This document shows, piece after piece, positions 27,316 through 36,709 of a stretch of DNA of 64,000 nt. This stretch comes from Mixta hanseatica. GTDB lineage: Bacteria; Pseudomonadota; Gammaproteobacteria; Enterobacterales; Enterobacteriaceae. The notes beneath the pieces were generated by a model. That model had not been told where the DNA came from. It saw only the letters and a program-made list of their open reading frames with translations, and ran no database searches. The stretch spans positions 3,596,001-3,660,000 of the forward strand of contig NZ_CP082904.1 of NCBI RefSeq assembly GCF_023517775.1, given 5' to 3'. Both the position numbers and the translations under genes were made by a program. Position 1 is the stretch's first letter. Each line of letters begins with the position of its first letter.

Positions 27316-28176
27316 TCAATCTGTAGGTAAGCAAATACCATCGAGAAACAGCGTGGCCGCCAGCAGATCGGCCGCGCCGCCCGGCGAAGCGTTCAGCTTC
27401 AGCATCGCGGCATCAAGACGGGCCAGCGCCTGGCCTCCGGCAGCGGTGGCGCAGCCGCCGAGGTCCAGCACCTGCTGCGCGCCCTGCTGCATCGTCTGTA
27501 GCCCGGTCAGGCCGGCGCGCGACAGCACGCAGGTATCGCTCAGCGAGGTCATGATCGCCATCAGGGCGTCAATACGCGCTTCCGCTTCCGCGGCGCCTGC
27601 CGCCCGGCTGCGCCGCAGCTGCGGTAAAGCCAGCTGGATAATGTGCGGAAAGGCCTGCTGCGCCTCTTCGCGCGCGCCGGGCACCCGATAACGCTGCGTG
27701 GCCCGCAACCCTTTACTGAAGCTGCGCGGGGCGCGTTCGTCCGGCAGACGGGCCAGCGCGGCGGCAGCCTGGCAAACCGCCGTGGCGGTCGCTTTGCCGT
27801 TCAGCATGGCCGCGCCGCTGACCAATAGCCCCAGCGCCCAAATAGCGCCGCGGTGGGTGTTTACCCCCTGCGTGGCGGCCATCATCTGCGCTTCGCCGCT
27901 ACGCCCCAGCTCGCCGACCTGCTGACGCAGCGCAACATCTGCTGGTCGCAGCCAGCTGTATAACGCCAGCGCATAAAAGGTCGGCTGCAACGCGTGGGCG
28001 GATCGCTCCATCAGCGCCAGGTTTAAATCCTGATGCGCCCCGCTGCCGCGCCCGTCAACCAGACCCGGCTTCGGCGTCAATCGCGCTTCCGCGATCAGGG
28101 CGGCGGTCGCCTGCTCTGCCAGCCGTAAGGCCAGCGTTTCGGCACGCTGCGGTGAGAGTTGCGGTTGGGTTGCCAT
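27316..28176 (-). CDS. mdcB: Triphosphoribosyl-dephospho-CoA synthase MdcB
   Basis: A 286-residue CitG-family enzyme that makes the prosthetic-group precursor from ATP and dephospho-CoA. The family block TPKPGLVDGRGSGAHQDLNL is present near residue 37, and PHIIQLALPQLRR about two thirds along. Its ATG shares one base with the mdcA stop (TAATG), so its translation is probably coupled to mdcA. The nonsense codon in mdcA may therefore reduce it through polarity. Confidence 0.9.
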   Translation of the reverse strand: MATQPQLSPQRAETLALRLAEQATAALIAEARLTPKPGLVDGRGSGAHQDLNLALMERSAHALQPTFYALALYSWLRPADVALRQQVGELGRSGEAQMMAATQGVNTHRGAIWALGLLVSGAAMLNGKATATAVCQAAAALARLPDERAPRSFSKGLRATQRYRVPGAREEAQQAFPHIIQLALPQLRRSRAAGAAEAEARIDALMAIMTSLSDTCVLSRAGLTGLQTMQQGAQQVLDLGGCATAAGGQALARLDAAMLKLNASPGGAADLLAATLFLDGICLPTD

Positions 28177-29831
28177 TACCAGCTCCGGAATTTAGCCGGT
28201 GGGTTATAAAGGCCGCCGGACCATTCCACCAGGTCCGCCACGCTGCCTGCGGCCAGCAGCGAACGGCTGGCTTCGCTACGGCGAATGCCTAAATCTTCCG
28301 GCCAGGCGATTTTGCCTCCCTGACGCAGTTTCGCGACGCGCTGGGCATCAACGCCCAGACCGATGTCGGTAATCCCGGCAACCGCCGCCACCATTGCCCG
28401 ACGTTCTTCCATCGATTCGGCGCGGTAGAGATAAGCAATACCTTCCTCGGTCAGAACATGGGTAACGTCGTCGCCGTAAATCATGACCGGCGCCAGCGGC
28501 ATCCCCGAGGCTTTCGCCACATCAACGGCATCCAGTTTTTCAACGAAGGTCGGCTTGCCGCCTGCCTGGAAGGTTTCTACCATCTGTACTACCAGTTTGC
28601 GGCCGCGCACCATTGGGTCGGGCTTATCGATCATCGCCAGCCAGGCCGGTGTGGCATGCCGACGTCCGTGCGGATCGTGTCCCATATTCGGCGCGCCGCC
28701 GAAGCCGGAAAGACGGCCGCGGGTAACGGTTGACGAGTTGGCATAGCCGTCGACCTGCAGCGTTGAGCCGATAAACATATCGACCGCATACTGGCCAGCC
28801 AGCTGACAGAAGGCGCGGTTAGAGCGCATTGAACCGTCGGCACCGGTAAAGAAAATATCGGGACGCGCGGCGATGTAGTTTTCCATCCCCAGTTCACTGC
28901 CGAAGCTGTGAATGCTGTCCACCCAGCCGCTTTCAATGGCCGGAATCAGCGTTGGATGCGGGTTCAGCGTCCAGTGTTTACAAATTTTGCCTTTCAGCCC
29001 CAGCTTTTCGCCGTAGGTCGGCAGCAGTAGCTCAATGGCGGCGGTATTAAAGCCGATGCCGTGGTTCAGCGACTATACCTGATGCTCGGCATAGATGCCT
29101 TTAATCGCCATCATCGCCATCAGGATATGTTCCTGTTTAATCAGGCGCGGATCGCGAGTAAACAGCGGTTCAATAAAGAACGGTTGGTCAGCCACTACTA
29201 CATAGTCGATCCACGAACCGGGGATATCGACGCGCGGCAGATCGCTAACGTCATCCACCAGCTCATTGACCTGAGCGATAACAATACCGTTACGGAAGGC
29301 GGCAGCTTCGACCAGCGCCGGGGTATCTTCCGTGCTGGGACCGGTGTACAGGTTGCCCTGGCGGTCCGCCTTGAAGCCGGCAACCAGCGCGACATTCGGC
29401 ACCAGATCAACATAAAGGCGGGCATAGAGTTCGATATAGGTGTGAATAGCGCCGATTTCCAACTGCCCATCTTCCAGCAGCTGCGAGATACGCAGGCTTT
29501 GCGTGCCGGAAAAAGAGAAATCGAGCTTACGGGCGATGCCCTTTTCGAAAAGATCCAGATGCTCGCTGCGGCTCACGCTCGGCATAATCATATGCAGATC
29601 GTGTAACTTTTGCGGATTAACCTCTGCCAGCATGCGTGACAAAAAATCGGCCTGTTTCTGGTTATTCCCTTCCAGCACCACGCGGTCGCCGGGGGCAATC
29701 AGTTTTTCCAGAACGGTGGGTAAATCATGGGTGGGCAGAACTTTACCTGGGATAGAGAGTGATGCGATGCGTCGTTGTTTCTCAGTGCGACGCGTATCCC
29801 AGACGCGGCCTGCCGATGCTTCAGGCAACAT
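28176..29831 (-). pseudogene. mdcA: Malonate decarboxylase alpha subunit MdcA, interrupted by an in-frame TAG
   Basis: One frame encodes a full-length 551-residue MdcA except for TAG at codon 253 (29073-29075), between YAEHQV and SLNHGIGFNTAA. Intact relatives have Gln there as I recall, so a single C-to-T change (CAG to TAG) explains it. Both sides are otherwise clean: the N-part has LEGNNQKQADFLSRML, and the C-part ends LVEWSGGLYNPPAKFRSW like the family. MdcA is the acetyl-S-ACP:malonate ACP transferase that primes each cycle. Without it the complex cannot turn over. The start has a strong GGAGG site. ATG at 28922 lies after the stop, but a restart there would lack the N-domain. Confidence 0.9.
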
Positions 29832-30012
29832 GGCTAACCTCCTGGCTTGATAGTGACTTAACTAAAATCGACAGGGGAAAGTCTCTGCCTGTTGGGCAGA
29901 AGCATCAATTAAGGCGGACGTTAAAACATTAGCCTGAGAGTAATGGAATTTTTCCGCGTTTGGTGTACCTTAAACGGGTTATAACGCTTTTAACCCTGCT
30001 AACCGTTGGGGT

Positions 30013-30047
30013 ATTAACGTTATCTGCCTAACACACATAACGTTAAT
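30013..30047. promoter_or_regulatory. Perfect 11-bp inverted repeat upstream of mdcA (candidate MdcR operator)
   Basis: ATTAACGTTAT (30013-30023) and ATAACGTTAAT (30037-30047) are exact reverse complements with a 13-base spacer. They lie about 180 bp before the mdcA start. LysR regulators bind dyads of this scale. Binding by MdcR is inferred from position only. Confidence 0.5.
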
Positions 30048-30583
30048 AGCTTACCTGCCTTACCAGCATCATTGCTCTGTCTCCTCTGCTCACTGGGTAG
30101 AATTCACAGAATCATTACGCTAAACGGCTATGCCTCATAAAAGCGCAGCGTAAAGATTTTTCCAGTAAGATCGCCAAGGCTTAAGTGTAACCGCTTTAGG
30201 GTTGCTGACGCGCCTTCCGCCTTCCCCGGACTGGCGCAATTATTTGTTGATAACTCGCCTCTCTCCTTACCAGAGGTAAAATAACCGCAGGCATAATATT
30301 TATTATCCACTCTGAGTTAAATTATCCAGGCACAATTAATAATACCTTTTATAGATGAGCGTTAAAGACTTACTTATTTTCTTTGAATACTGTTGTCAAT
30401 CAATATCTGGCAAGAAAGAAATAGTTCCCATTTTTCTCTAATTTGATTTCACAAGGGTTTTAATCCTATCAGAAGGAAAAAGCCTTATCATCGACAAAAT
30501 CTCACTAATTATTGTATTTAGTGGTTAAGAATAGGCAATTATTGCGCATCAGCACTGCGGCTTAATTAGAGACAATTCTCACA

Positions 30584-30610
30584 TTGATGGATTATCCAGG
30601 TCGCTATAAT
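30584..30610 (+). promoter_or_regulatory. Candidate sigma-70 promoter of the response regulator gene
   Basis: A perfect TATAAT stands at 30605-30610. TTGATG at 30584-30589 is a fair -35 at a short 15-base spacing. The start codon follows 77 bp later. Confidence 0.45.
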
Positions 30611-30686
30611 GCTTCACTGGTTACGCTAAAAAACGCACTAATAAATATTATTTTTATAGGTTTTATAATATCACTCAGGATTAATT

Positions 30687-31307
30687 ATGATTAACAGTGT
30701 ATTTATTGTGGATGACCACCCATTTATCTGCTCCGGCATTAAGGCTTATTTACGTGCTAATGGCTATACCATTGCCGGTATCGCGCAGGATGGCGTGTCG
30801 GTGATTGCGGATGTCGGCCTGCATCGTCCCGACCTGGTTATTATGGATCTCAATATCCCCGGCAGGGACGGGATGCAGGTCATTGAAAGCCTGAAACGCG
30901 TTAACGCACAACAGAAGATTATCGTATTAACCGCCTCCGAAAGCGAGTTCCATATGCAACGCTGTCTGCTGCTGGGCGTTGACGGCTACCTGTGTAAAAA
31001 CCATGATATTACGCAACTGCTACAGGCAATCCGCAGCATGGAGAAAGGCATTAAATTCTATCCCTGCTCGCATAATACCGAAGTAAAATCGCTGCATCCG
31101 GAAAGCGAAAAATTAATGACGCTCTCCCGCCGTGAGTTAATGGTGCTCAGGAAACTGGCCGCAGGCTACTCCAATAAAGAAATAGCCTTGCAGCTTTCAC
31201 TTAGCAATAAAACCATCAGCACTTATAAAATTAAAATATTGCGTAAGCTGGGTATCAAAAGCGTGGTTGATATTAATGAAGTCGCTAAAAGAAACTACCT
31301 GGTTTAA
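30687..31307 (+). CDS. Orphan NarL/FixJ-type response regulator (FimZ/BvgA/EvgA-like)
   Basis: A 206-residue two-domain regulator. The receiver domain (about 1-120) has DDHPF, the phospho-acceptor Asp54 in IMDLNIPGRDG, and a conserved Lys in DGYLCKNHD. The LuxR helix-turn-helix (about 143-203) reads LSRRELMVLRKLAAGYSNKEIA with NKTISTYKIKILRKLGI. FimZ, BvgA and EvgA have this size and style. No histidine kinase gene is next to it. The Csu-type fimbrial operon lies about 5.4 kb downstream and is a possible target, but that is a guess. Confidence 0.88.
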   Translation: MINSVFIVDDHPFICSGIKAYLRANGYTIAGIAQDGVSVIADVGLHRPDLVIMDLNIPGRDGMQVIESLKRVNAQQKIIVLTASESEFHMQRCLLLGVDGYLCKNHDITQLLQAIRSMEKGIKFYPCSHNTEVKSLHPESEKLMTLSRRELMVLRKLAAGYSNKEIALQLSLSNKTISTYKIKILRKLGIKSVVDINEVAKRNYLV

Positions 31308-31415
31308 CCGGTAAATAACGCACAAGATTCGCTTTAATTCTTACGATAACACCACGCCATGTCTTCGGTAAATTTAACCCGAGCGGGCAGCCCGTTATGC
31401 CGCCCCGCCCGTGGT

Positions 31416-32021
31416 TTAGCTGTGATGAGTTTGTTGTTGCGCGACGGGATGCCAAAAGTCAGTGACCGCGCCTTCGCCGCCGGTAAGCGGATCGAACTGC
31501 GGTAACGGCACCCGTTTAATTGTGTTCAGGGAGCGTTCCAGAATATTTTTGTCATCACGCAACGTATCAGGCTCCATGCCCGCCGGGTAAGCGCCAACGG
31601 TGAAGAAATCTTCGCTGGCCGCAATCTGTTGATGACCCACGCCCGCAGGGATAAGCACCGCATCGCCCATACGCAGCGTTACCATTCGCCCGCTTTCGCC
31701 GCCAAACAGTACTTCAGCCCAGCCAGCGCCGACGCCCAGCAGTTCATGGCAGTTAGAGTGATAGTGAGTATAAGGAAATATGGGTGAACGCCAGCGTGGC
31801 GGCCAGTGGTTCTCTGCAAAACGCTGTTCGAACCAGGCCGCAATATCCTCGACATCATTCGGCACCACGCGCGGATAGATAATCAGCGGCAACGGATTAT
31901 TTGGAATACCGTTTGAAGGCATAGCCAGCATAAGATGCTGCGGGTTGTTGGACGTCCCTGCAAACAGAGTGCCTGCCGCAAATGACATCATAGCCAAAAG
32001 ACTGCACGATGAGGGAAACAT
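31416..32021 (-). CDS. Cupin-domain protein, YjlB family, with possible signal peptide
   Basis: A 201-residue protein starting at 32019-32021 after a strong AGGAGG site. The first 25 residues (MFPSSCSLLAMMSFAAGTLFAG) look like a signal or membrane segment, unusual for this mostly cytosolic family. The remainder fits YjlB cupins: GIPNNPLPLIIYP, then the metal-binding HYHSNCHELLGV and GDAVLIPAGVGHQ. Cupins of this type bind a divalent metal, and the substrate is unknown. It appears monocistronic. The N-terminal segment could also be a start misread, with MLAMPSNG as an internal start. Confidence 0.75.
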   Translation of the reverse strand: MFPSSCSLLAMMSFAAGTLFAGTSNNPQHLMLAMPSNGIPNNPLPLIIYPRVVPNDVEDIAAWFEQRFAENHWPPRWRSPIFPYTHYHSNCHELLGVGAGWAEVLFGGESGRMVTLRMGDAVLIPAGVGHQQIAASEDFFTVGAYPAGMEPDTLRDDKNILERSLNTIKRVPLPQFDPLTGGEGAVTDFWHPVAQQQTHHS

Positions 32022-32218
32022 ACTACGCCTCCTGTTGGTCGCAATGTTAATTGATTGTGGCAAAAGCCCATGACTTTGCAATAGCAAGAATGGCTTCCAC
32101 CTCACAAAAATCTTTTATTTTCAATACTTAACTCAAATTTTTATCCCATCCGGCTGGAAATGGCTTTCCTGGCTCTTTACCCGTCGTAAATTAACGCTAC
32201 AACGGCACAGGGTATTAC

Positions 32219-32383
32219 GTGCGTACCCTGCCAGACGCAGCGGTGAACGATATTCTTAACCATCCCTCTACGCCGGAGCACGTTAAAGCGGGCATTCATA
32301 AGCTGATGACGCTGAAAGACGAAGTCGATTTTTATGATGTCTATCATCTGACCTGGGGCAATAAGCCCGCCGACAGCGTGTGA
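32219..32383 (+). CDS. Possible small hypothetical protein or gene remnant (54 aa)
   Basis: A GTG at 32219 is preceded by AGGG at six bases. It opens 54 codons beginning VRTLPDAAVNDILNHPSTPE and ending LTWGNKPADSV before TGA. The composition is protein-like, with no low complexity. The same frame stays open back to a stop at 32192, with GYY before the GTG, so it may instead be the tail of a lost larger gene. I do not recognise it. It ends 17 bp from the convergent ydcR stop. Apart from this, 32022-32399 holds only the cupin promoter. Confidence 0.35.
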   Translation: MRTLPDAAVNDILNHPSTPEHVKAGIHKLMTLKDEVDFYDVYHLTWGNKPADSV

Positions 32384-32399
32384 TCTTGATTTGCCGCCA

Positions 32400-33809
32400 T
32401 TACATCATGGCGGCGATCAACCCTCCCAGGATGGCCACAGCGGCTTCCTGCGCGCTGTCCCACGGCCAGGATGTGTTAAAGCGGAAATAGTTGGCATACT
32501 GCTGCCCCGAGGAAAACATGCTGCCCGGGGCGATACTGATATTATGTTCCAGCGCGCGGTAATAGAGCTGCGTTGCATTTACCTGCCCCGGTAGTTCAAT
32601 CCACAGAAAGTAGCCGCCGCGCGAATCGTTGATTTTAGCCCCGTACGGCAAATGACGCTTAAGCGACTGCCGGGCCAGATTTTTACGCTGTTCCAGTACC
32701 TGACGCAGCTTGCGCAGATGACTGTCATAGCTACGGGTTCCCAGATAATTCGCCAACGCCAGCTGCATCGGCGCACTGGTGGAAAGCGTACTCATTAGCT
32801 GAAGACGCTGAATACGCTGCGCCTGTTTGCCTGCCGCCACCCAGCCCACGCGAAAACCCGCCACTAAATTTTTGGAAAAGGATGAGCAGTGCAGTACGCT
32901 GCCATGGCGATCGAACGCCTTTGCCGGCAACGGCTTATCGGCGCCGAAGTAAAGTTCGCTGTAAACGTCATCCTCGATCAGCGCCACCTGATGCGTCGCC
33001 AGCAGCGCTACCAGCGATCTTTTTTTCTCCCGGCTTAGGGTAAAACCCACCGGATTTTGCTGGTTGGTCATCAACCAGCAGGCTTTAATCGGCCAGCGTT
33101 TTAACGCCTGCTCCAGCTCGTTTAAATCCATGCCGTGCTGCGGATCGGTGGCGATGGCCACCGCCTTCAGTTTTAAGCGCTCAATGGCCTGCAGCGCGCC
33201 ATAAAAGGTCGGGTTTTCCACCACCACCCAGTCACCCGGTTCGGTAACCGCCTGCAGACTCAGGTTGAGCGCCTCCATCGCGCCGTTAGTAATCACAATT
33301 TCATCCGGCGAGACGGCGATGCCCTGCTGCGCATAGCGGCGCGCCAGCGTTTTGCGCAGCGCTTCATTGCCCGGCGGCAGGTTATTGATGGCGTCGCCCG
33401 GCGTCAGGCTATGGGAAACATTATTCAGCGCACGCATCAGCTGCCGCTGCGGAAAAAGCTCCGGATCGGGAAAGGCGGAGCCGAACGGGATCATCAACGG
33501 ATCGCGGCAGGCCTGTAATACGTCGAAAATAAAGGAATTGATATCGACCGCTTCCGCCAGCTGCACCTTTTGATGGTTAACCGGCTGGCTAAGAAATTCG
33601 GCGCGCGGCGCGACATAGTAGCCGGATTGCGGACGTGAAACGATGGTGCCCTGACTTTCCAGCACCTGATAAGCATGCATTACCGTCATCAGACTCATGC
33701 CGCTCAGGCTAACCTGATCGCGTAGCGAAGGAAGTTTTTCGCCTGGCAGCCAGACTTCGGCATCAATTTGCGCCTGGATTTGCTCCACCAGCTGAAGGTA
33801 TTTCGCCAT
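32400..33809 (-). CDS. ydcR: MocR-type transcriptional regulator with aminotransferase domain, YdcR
   Basis: A 469-residue fusion. A GntR winged helix (about 1-70) reads LPSLRDQVSLSGMSLMTVMHAYQVLESQG, and a fold-type I aminotransferase domain (about 115-469) follows. The pyridoxal-phosphate lysine is in CSSFSKNLVAGFRVGW, with TNQQNPVGFT and EDDVYSELYFG contributing to the cofactor site. It matches E. coli YdcR along its length. MocR proteins sense pyridoxal phosphate or amino-acid adducts and regulate nearby genes. The YdcR target is not well established. No linked vitamin B6 gene is present here. Confidence 0.9.
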   Translation of the reverse strand: MAKYLQLVEQIQAQIDAEVWLPGEKLPSLRDQVSLSGMSLMTVMHAYQVLESQGTIVSRPQSGYYVAPRAEFLSQPVNHQKVQLAEAVDINSFIFDVLQACRDPLMIPFGSAFPDPELFPQRQLMRALNNVSHSLTPGDAINNLPPGNEALRKTLARRYAQQGIAVSPDEIVITNGAMEALNLSLQAVTEPGDWVVVENPTFYGALQAIERLKLKAVAIATDPQHGMDLNELEQALKRWPIKACWLMTNQQNPVGFTLSREKKRSLVALLATHQVALIEDDVYSELYFGADKPLPAKAFDRHGSVLHCSSFSKNLVAGFRVGWVAAGKQAQRIQRLQLMSTLSTSAPMQLALANYLGTRSYDSHLRKLRQVLEQRKNLARQSLKRHLPYGAKINDSRGGYFLWIELPGQVNATQLYYRALEHNISIAPGSMFSSGQQYANYFRFNTSWPWDSAQEAAVAILGGLIAAMM

Positions 33810-33907
33810 AAACTGTTACAGGTCCCGGAAGAATAAAGGACGACTATTATAGTTTTTTCGGCGCGCGGCCGATATGTCAGCCGCGCTTTTCTCACTGCCG
33901 GTCAGCC

Positions 33908-35992
33908 TCAGGCGACCGGAGTGGAATCGGTAGTTTTAATATATTCCTTTAGCTCATTAATGCGATCGGGAGGAATCGGTTTCCCCAGCAGGTAGCCCTG
34001 CAAACTGTCACAGCCGAGATGGGTTAAGAAGGCCTGTTGCTCAGGCGTCTCTACCCCTTCCGCCACCACCTTAAGATTAAGCGACTGCGCCAACGCCACG
34101 ATCGCCGAGACAATAGTGGCGTCTCCGCTGTTCTCGCTAAGTTCGTTGACAAAGGCGCGATCGATTTTCAACTCGCTGGCGGGCAGACGTTTCAGGTAAA
34201 GCAGGCTGGAATAGCCGGTACCAAAGTCATCAATCGAGGCGTTTACGCCGAGGTCGGTCAGCGCGGTAAGAATGCGTACGCTTTCGTCGGGATTGAGCAT
34301 CGCGGTAGTTTCCGTCACCTCCAGCGTCAGCAGATGCGGTGGGATTTGATGTTTTTCCAGCGCCGTCACTACGGTATCCACCAGGCTGTTCTGTTCAAAC
34401 TGCCGCGCCGACAGATTAACCGCCACCGACCAGTTTTTATGGCCCTGTTGACGCCATTCGTGCAGCTGGCGGCACGCTTCGTTAATCACCCAATTGCCAA
34501 CGCTAATAATCAGGCCGCTTTTTTCCGCCAGCGGCAGGAATAGATCCGGCGTCAGCAGGCCGCGCCGTGGGTGCTGCCAGCGCAGCAGCGCTTCAAAGCC
34601 GACAATCGGCCCGCTTGGCGCCGTATATTTCGGCTGGTAGAACAGGCGCAGCTCATCGCTATCCAGCGCCAGCCATAAATCGTTGATCAGCTGAAGCTGG
34701 TTTTGCGCAATGGTGTTCATTGAAGGCTGGAAGAAATAATAACCGTTGCGCCCGTTATTTTTGGTGTGATACATGGCGGCATCGGCGTTAAACATCAGTT
34801 CACGTTCATCCACACCATCTCCCGGATAAACCGCAATGCCGATACTCAGCGAAACGTTCAGTTCATAGCGTGAAATGTTAAAGGGCTTCTCAATCAGCTT
34901 AACCAGCGCATCTGCAGTAACCGCGGCATCGTTCGGCTCCTCGATCTCCATTAACAGGACAAACTCATCACCGCCCAATCGCGCCAGCGTATAGTGTCCG
35001 CTGATATTGGTGGTCATACGTTCCGTCACCGCCACCAGCAGGCTGTCGCCGATATGATGGCCAAAGGCATCGTTGATCGCCTTAAAGCCGTCAAGATCCA
35101 TAAACATCAGCGCAAAACGCGTGTTTTCCCGCGTCGCCTTATTAATCGCCTGATCGAGCCGGTCCTCCAGCAGAATACGGTTCGGCAGACGCGTCAGGTT
35201 ATCCTGCAACGCCAGCTGCGCCAGCTCGCGGTTAGCTTCCGCCAGTGAAGAGGCCAGCATGGAAGTGCGTGCCTGCAGACGCGCATCCAGCATCGAAACC
35301 AATAGCGTAATCCCTAGAATAGAAAGCGTGACCACCGCTACCAGAATTGCCAGCCAGTCGCTGTCGACGCCATGATGCATCATATGTCCCTGGGTGGGAA
35401 AGCTGGCGGCGGCCATACCGCTATAGTGCATGCCGGCGATAGCGAAGCCCATCACCACCGCTGCGCCGGCACGCAGCAACGCCAGCCGGCCCGCGCCGTT
35501 ACGCAGCCGGAACGCCAGCCACAGGGCGATACCTGACGCCAGCAGCGCAATAAGCACCGACAGAACTACCCAGCGCCAGTCCCAGATAATTCCCGGCTCG
35601 AACATCAGCGCGGCCATGCCGGTGTAATGCATCGCCGCCACGCCGCTGCCCAGCACCAGCGCGCCATAGCTTAAGCGCAACCAGCGCAGATCGCCGTAGC
35701 AGACGATCCACAAGGCAAAGAGCGAGGCGGCGATGGCGATAATCATCGACAGCAGCGTTAATGGGCCGTCGTAGCTCATCATCATCGGCATGTGCATCGC
35801 CAGCATGCCGATAAAGTGCATCGCCCAGATGCCGATACCCATGGCAAACCCACCGCCAAGCAGCCATACCTGCGCCGCTTTGCCGGTGCTGTTGACCACT
35901 CGACCTGCCATATCCAGCGCGGTATATGACGCCAGGAAAGCCACGATTATCGAGACGATCACCATCACCGTATCGTAAGAAGTTACCAACAT
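33908..35992 (-). CDS. MHYT-GGDEF-EAL membrane protein (cyclic-di-GMP turnover)
   Basis: A 694-residue protein. The N-terminal MHYT sensor (about 1-235) has seven hydrophobic helices with the repeated marks MHFIGMLAMHMP, MHYTGMAALMF and MHYSGMAAASF, whose His and Met residues are proposed to bind copper. A GGDEF domain (about 265-425, RLGGDEFVLLME) and an EAL domain (about 440-690, GFEALLRWQHP and DDFGTGYSSLLYL) follow, both with intact motifs. It may sense a gas or redox signal at the inner membrane and set cyclic-di-GMP, which often controls fimbriae such as those encoded downstream. It is monocistronic. Confidence 0.92.
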   Translation of the reverse strand: MLVTSYDTVMVIVSIIVAFLASYTALDMAGRVVNSTGKAAQVWLLGGGFAMGIGIWAMHFIGMLAMHMPMMMSYDGPLTLLSMIIAIAASLFALWIVCYGDLRWLRLSYGALVLGSGVAAMHYTGMAALMFEPGIIWDWRWVVLSVLIALLASGIALWLAFRLRNGAGRLALLRAGAAVVMGFAIAGMHYSGMAAASFPTQGHMMHHGVDSDWLAILVAVVTLSILGITLLVSMLDARLQARTSMLASSLAEANRELAQLALQDNLTRLPNRILLEDRLDQAINKATRENTRFALMFMDLDGFKAINDAFGHHIGDSLLVAVTERMTTNISGHYTLARLGGDEFVLLMEIEEPNDAAVTADALVKLIEKPFNISRYELNVSLSIGIAVYPGDGVDERELMFNADAAMYHTKNNGRNGYYFFQPSMNTIAQNQLQLINDLWLALDSDELRLFYQPKYTAPSGPIVGFEALLRWQHPRRGLLTPDLFLPLAEKSGLIISVGNWVINEACRQLHEWRQQGHKNWSVAVNLSARQFEQNSLVDTVVTALEKHQIPPHLLTLEVTETTAMLNPDESVRILTALTDLGVNASIDDFGTGYSSLLYLKRLPASELKIDRAFVNELSENSGDATIVSAIVALAQSLNLKVVAEGVETPEQQAFLTHLGCDSLQGYLLGKPIPPDRINELKEYIKTTDSTPVA

Positions 35993-36709
35993 AGGCCTAC
36001 CCGCCAGTTAACGCCTACAGCAGGCGCGGAAGTGAAAAAGCAACAGCAAGCGTTATACGGTTTGCTATGGCTAAATTATCGGCAACGTTAGCCCGATGCT
36101 TATTACCATTTTTATAAATAAAAGAGTTTATCGGGAACAGCAGCATTATCCCCAGCCTGAGCGCCACCCTGCCTGGCTCGGGCATGCTTTTCTGCCACCC
36201 AAATACATAAGACTTACTTTTGTTTCCCTGGGGAATTATTACGTTAATTTTAACTGCGCATACTATAATTTAGCGGTTTTTGTACTGAGAAAAAGGCAAT
36301 ATAACCGCCGTTTTTCCAGGGTTACAGCGCCATCTATACCTATAAAAATGAGAATTCCCTCAAACGATCAAAGAAAATAGCATTGATCTCTCCTTTCGGA
36401 TAGATGTTACGAGAAGAGATCTTTTCATTATCAGCCACAGGGGAGAAGATAAGCCTTGTGACGCGGCTTTCCGGTTGTCAACAAAACCGCAGCGTTAAAA
36501 TTTTAACTTTCTGGTTACCGCTTTGCTGAAGCTTGCTATATAGTAAAAGTGGCTAATATAAAGGGTTTAAAATTAAATCCAGCATACTTTCTGGATGATA
36601 AGCTGTTTTTCGTTTGGTTTTTTCTTGTATTTATTGCTTTTGGGTAACGCTCTTTACTGAACACCAGGTGATAACGTCATTACGCCATCGCTATCAGTAA
36701 GGAAAATTT
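35993..36709. promoter_or_regulatory. Long AT-rich region upstream of the Csu-type fimbrial operon
   Basis: About 717 bases without a supported gene. A reading frame at 36096-36380 has no ribosome site or recognisable product. A possible promoter is TTACCG near 36514 with TATATA near 36536, leaving a leader of about 170 bases, which is rather long for a pilin gene. The composition is clearly more AT-rich than the flanking genes, as often seen at H-NS-silenced fimbrial promoters. Confidence 0.35.

Larger units (their letters stand above)
29832..30686. promoter_or_regulatory. Divergent regulatory region between mdcA and the response regulator
   Basis: About 855 AT-rich bases with no supported gene. 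The mdcA side holds two inverted repeats: GGGTTA/TAACCC near 29977-29997, and a perfect 11-bp pair at 30013-30047 (listed separately). The right side carries a good promoter for the response regulator at 30584-30610. Short reading frames here have no ribosome site or recognisable product. Confidence 0.5.

Noticed and set aside
30128-30310. 60-codon reverse frame in the mdcA upstream region
   Set aside because: No ribosome site, unlike any protein I know, and inside an AT-rich regulatory region.
36096-36380. 94-codon forward frame upstream of the fimbrial operon
   Set aside because: No ribosome site, odd composition and no homology recognised; treated as non-coding.
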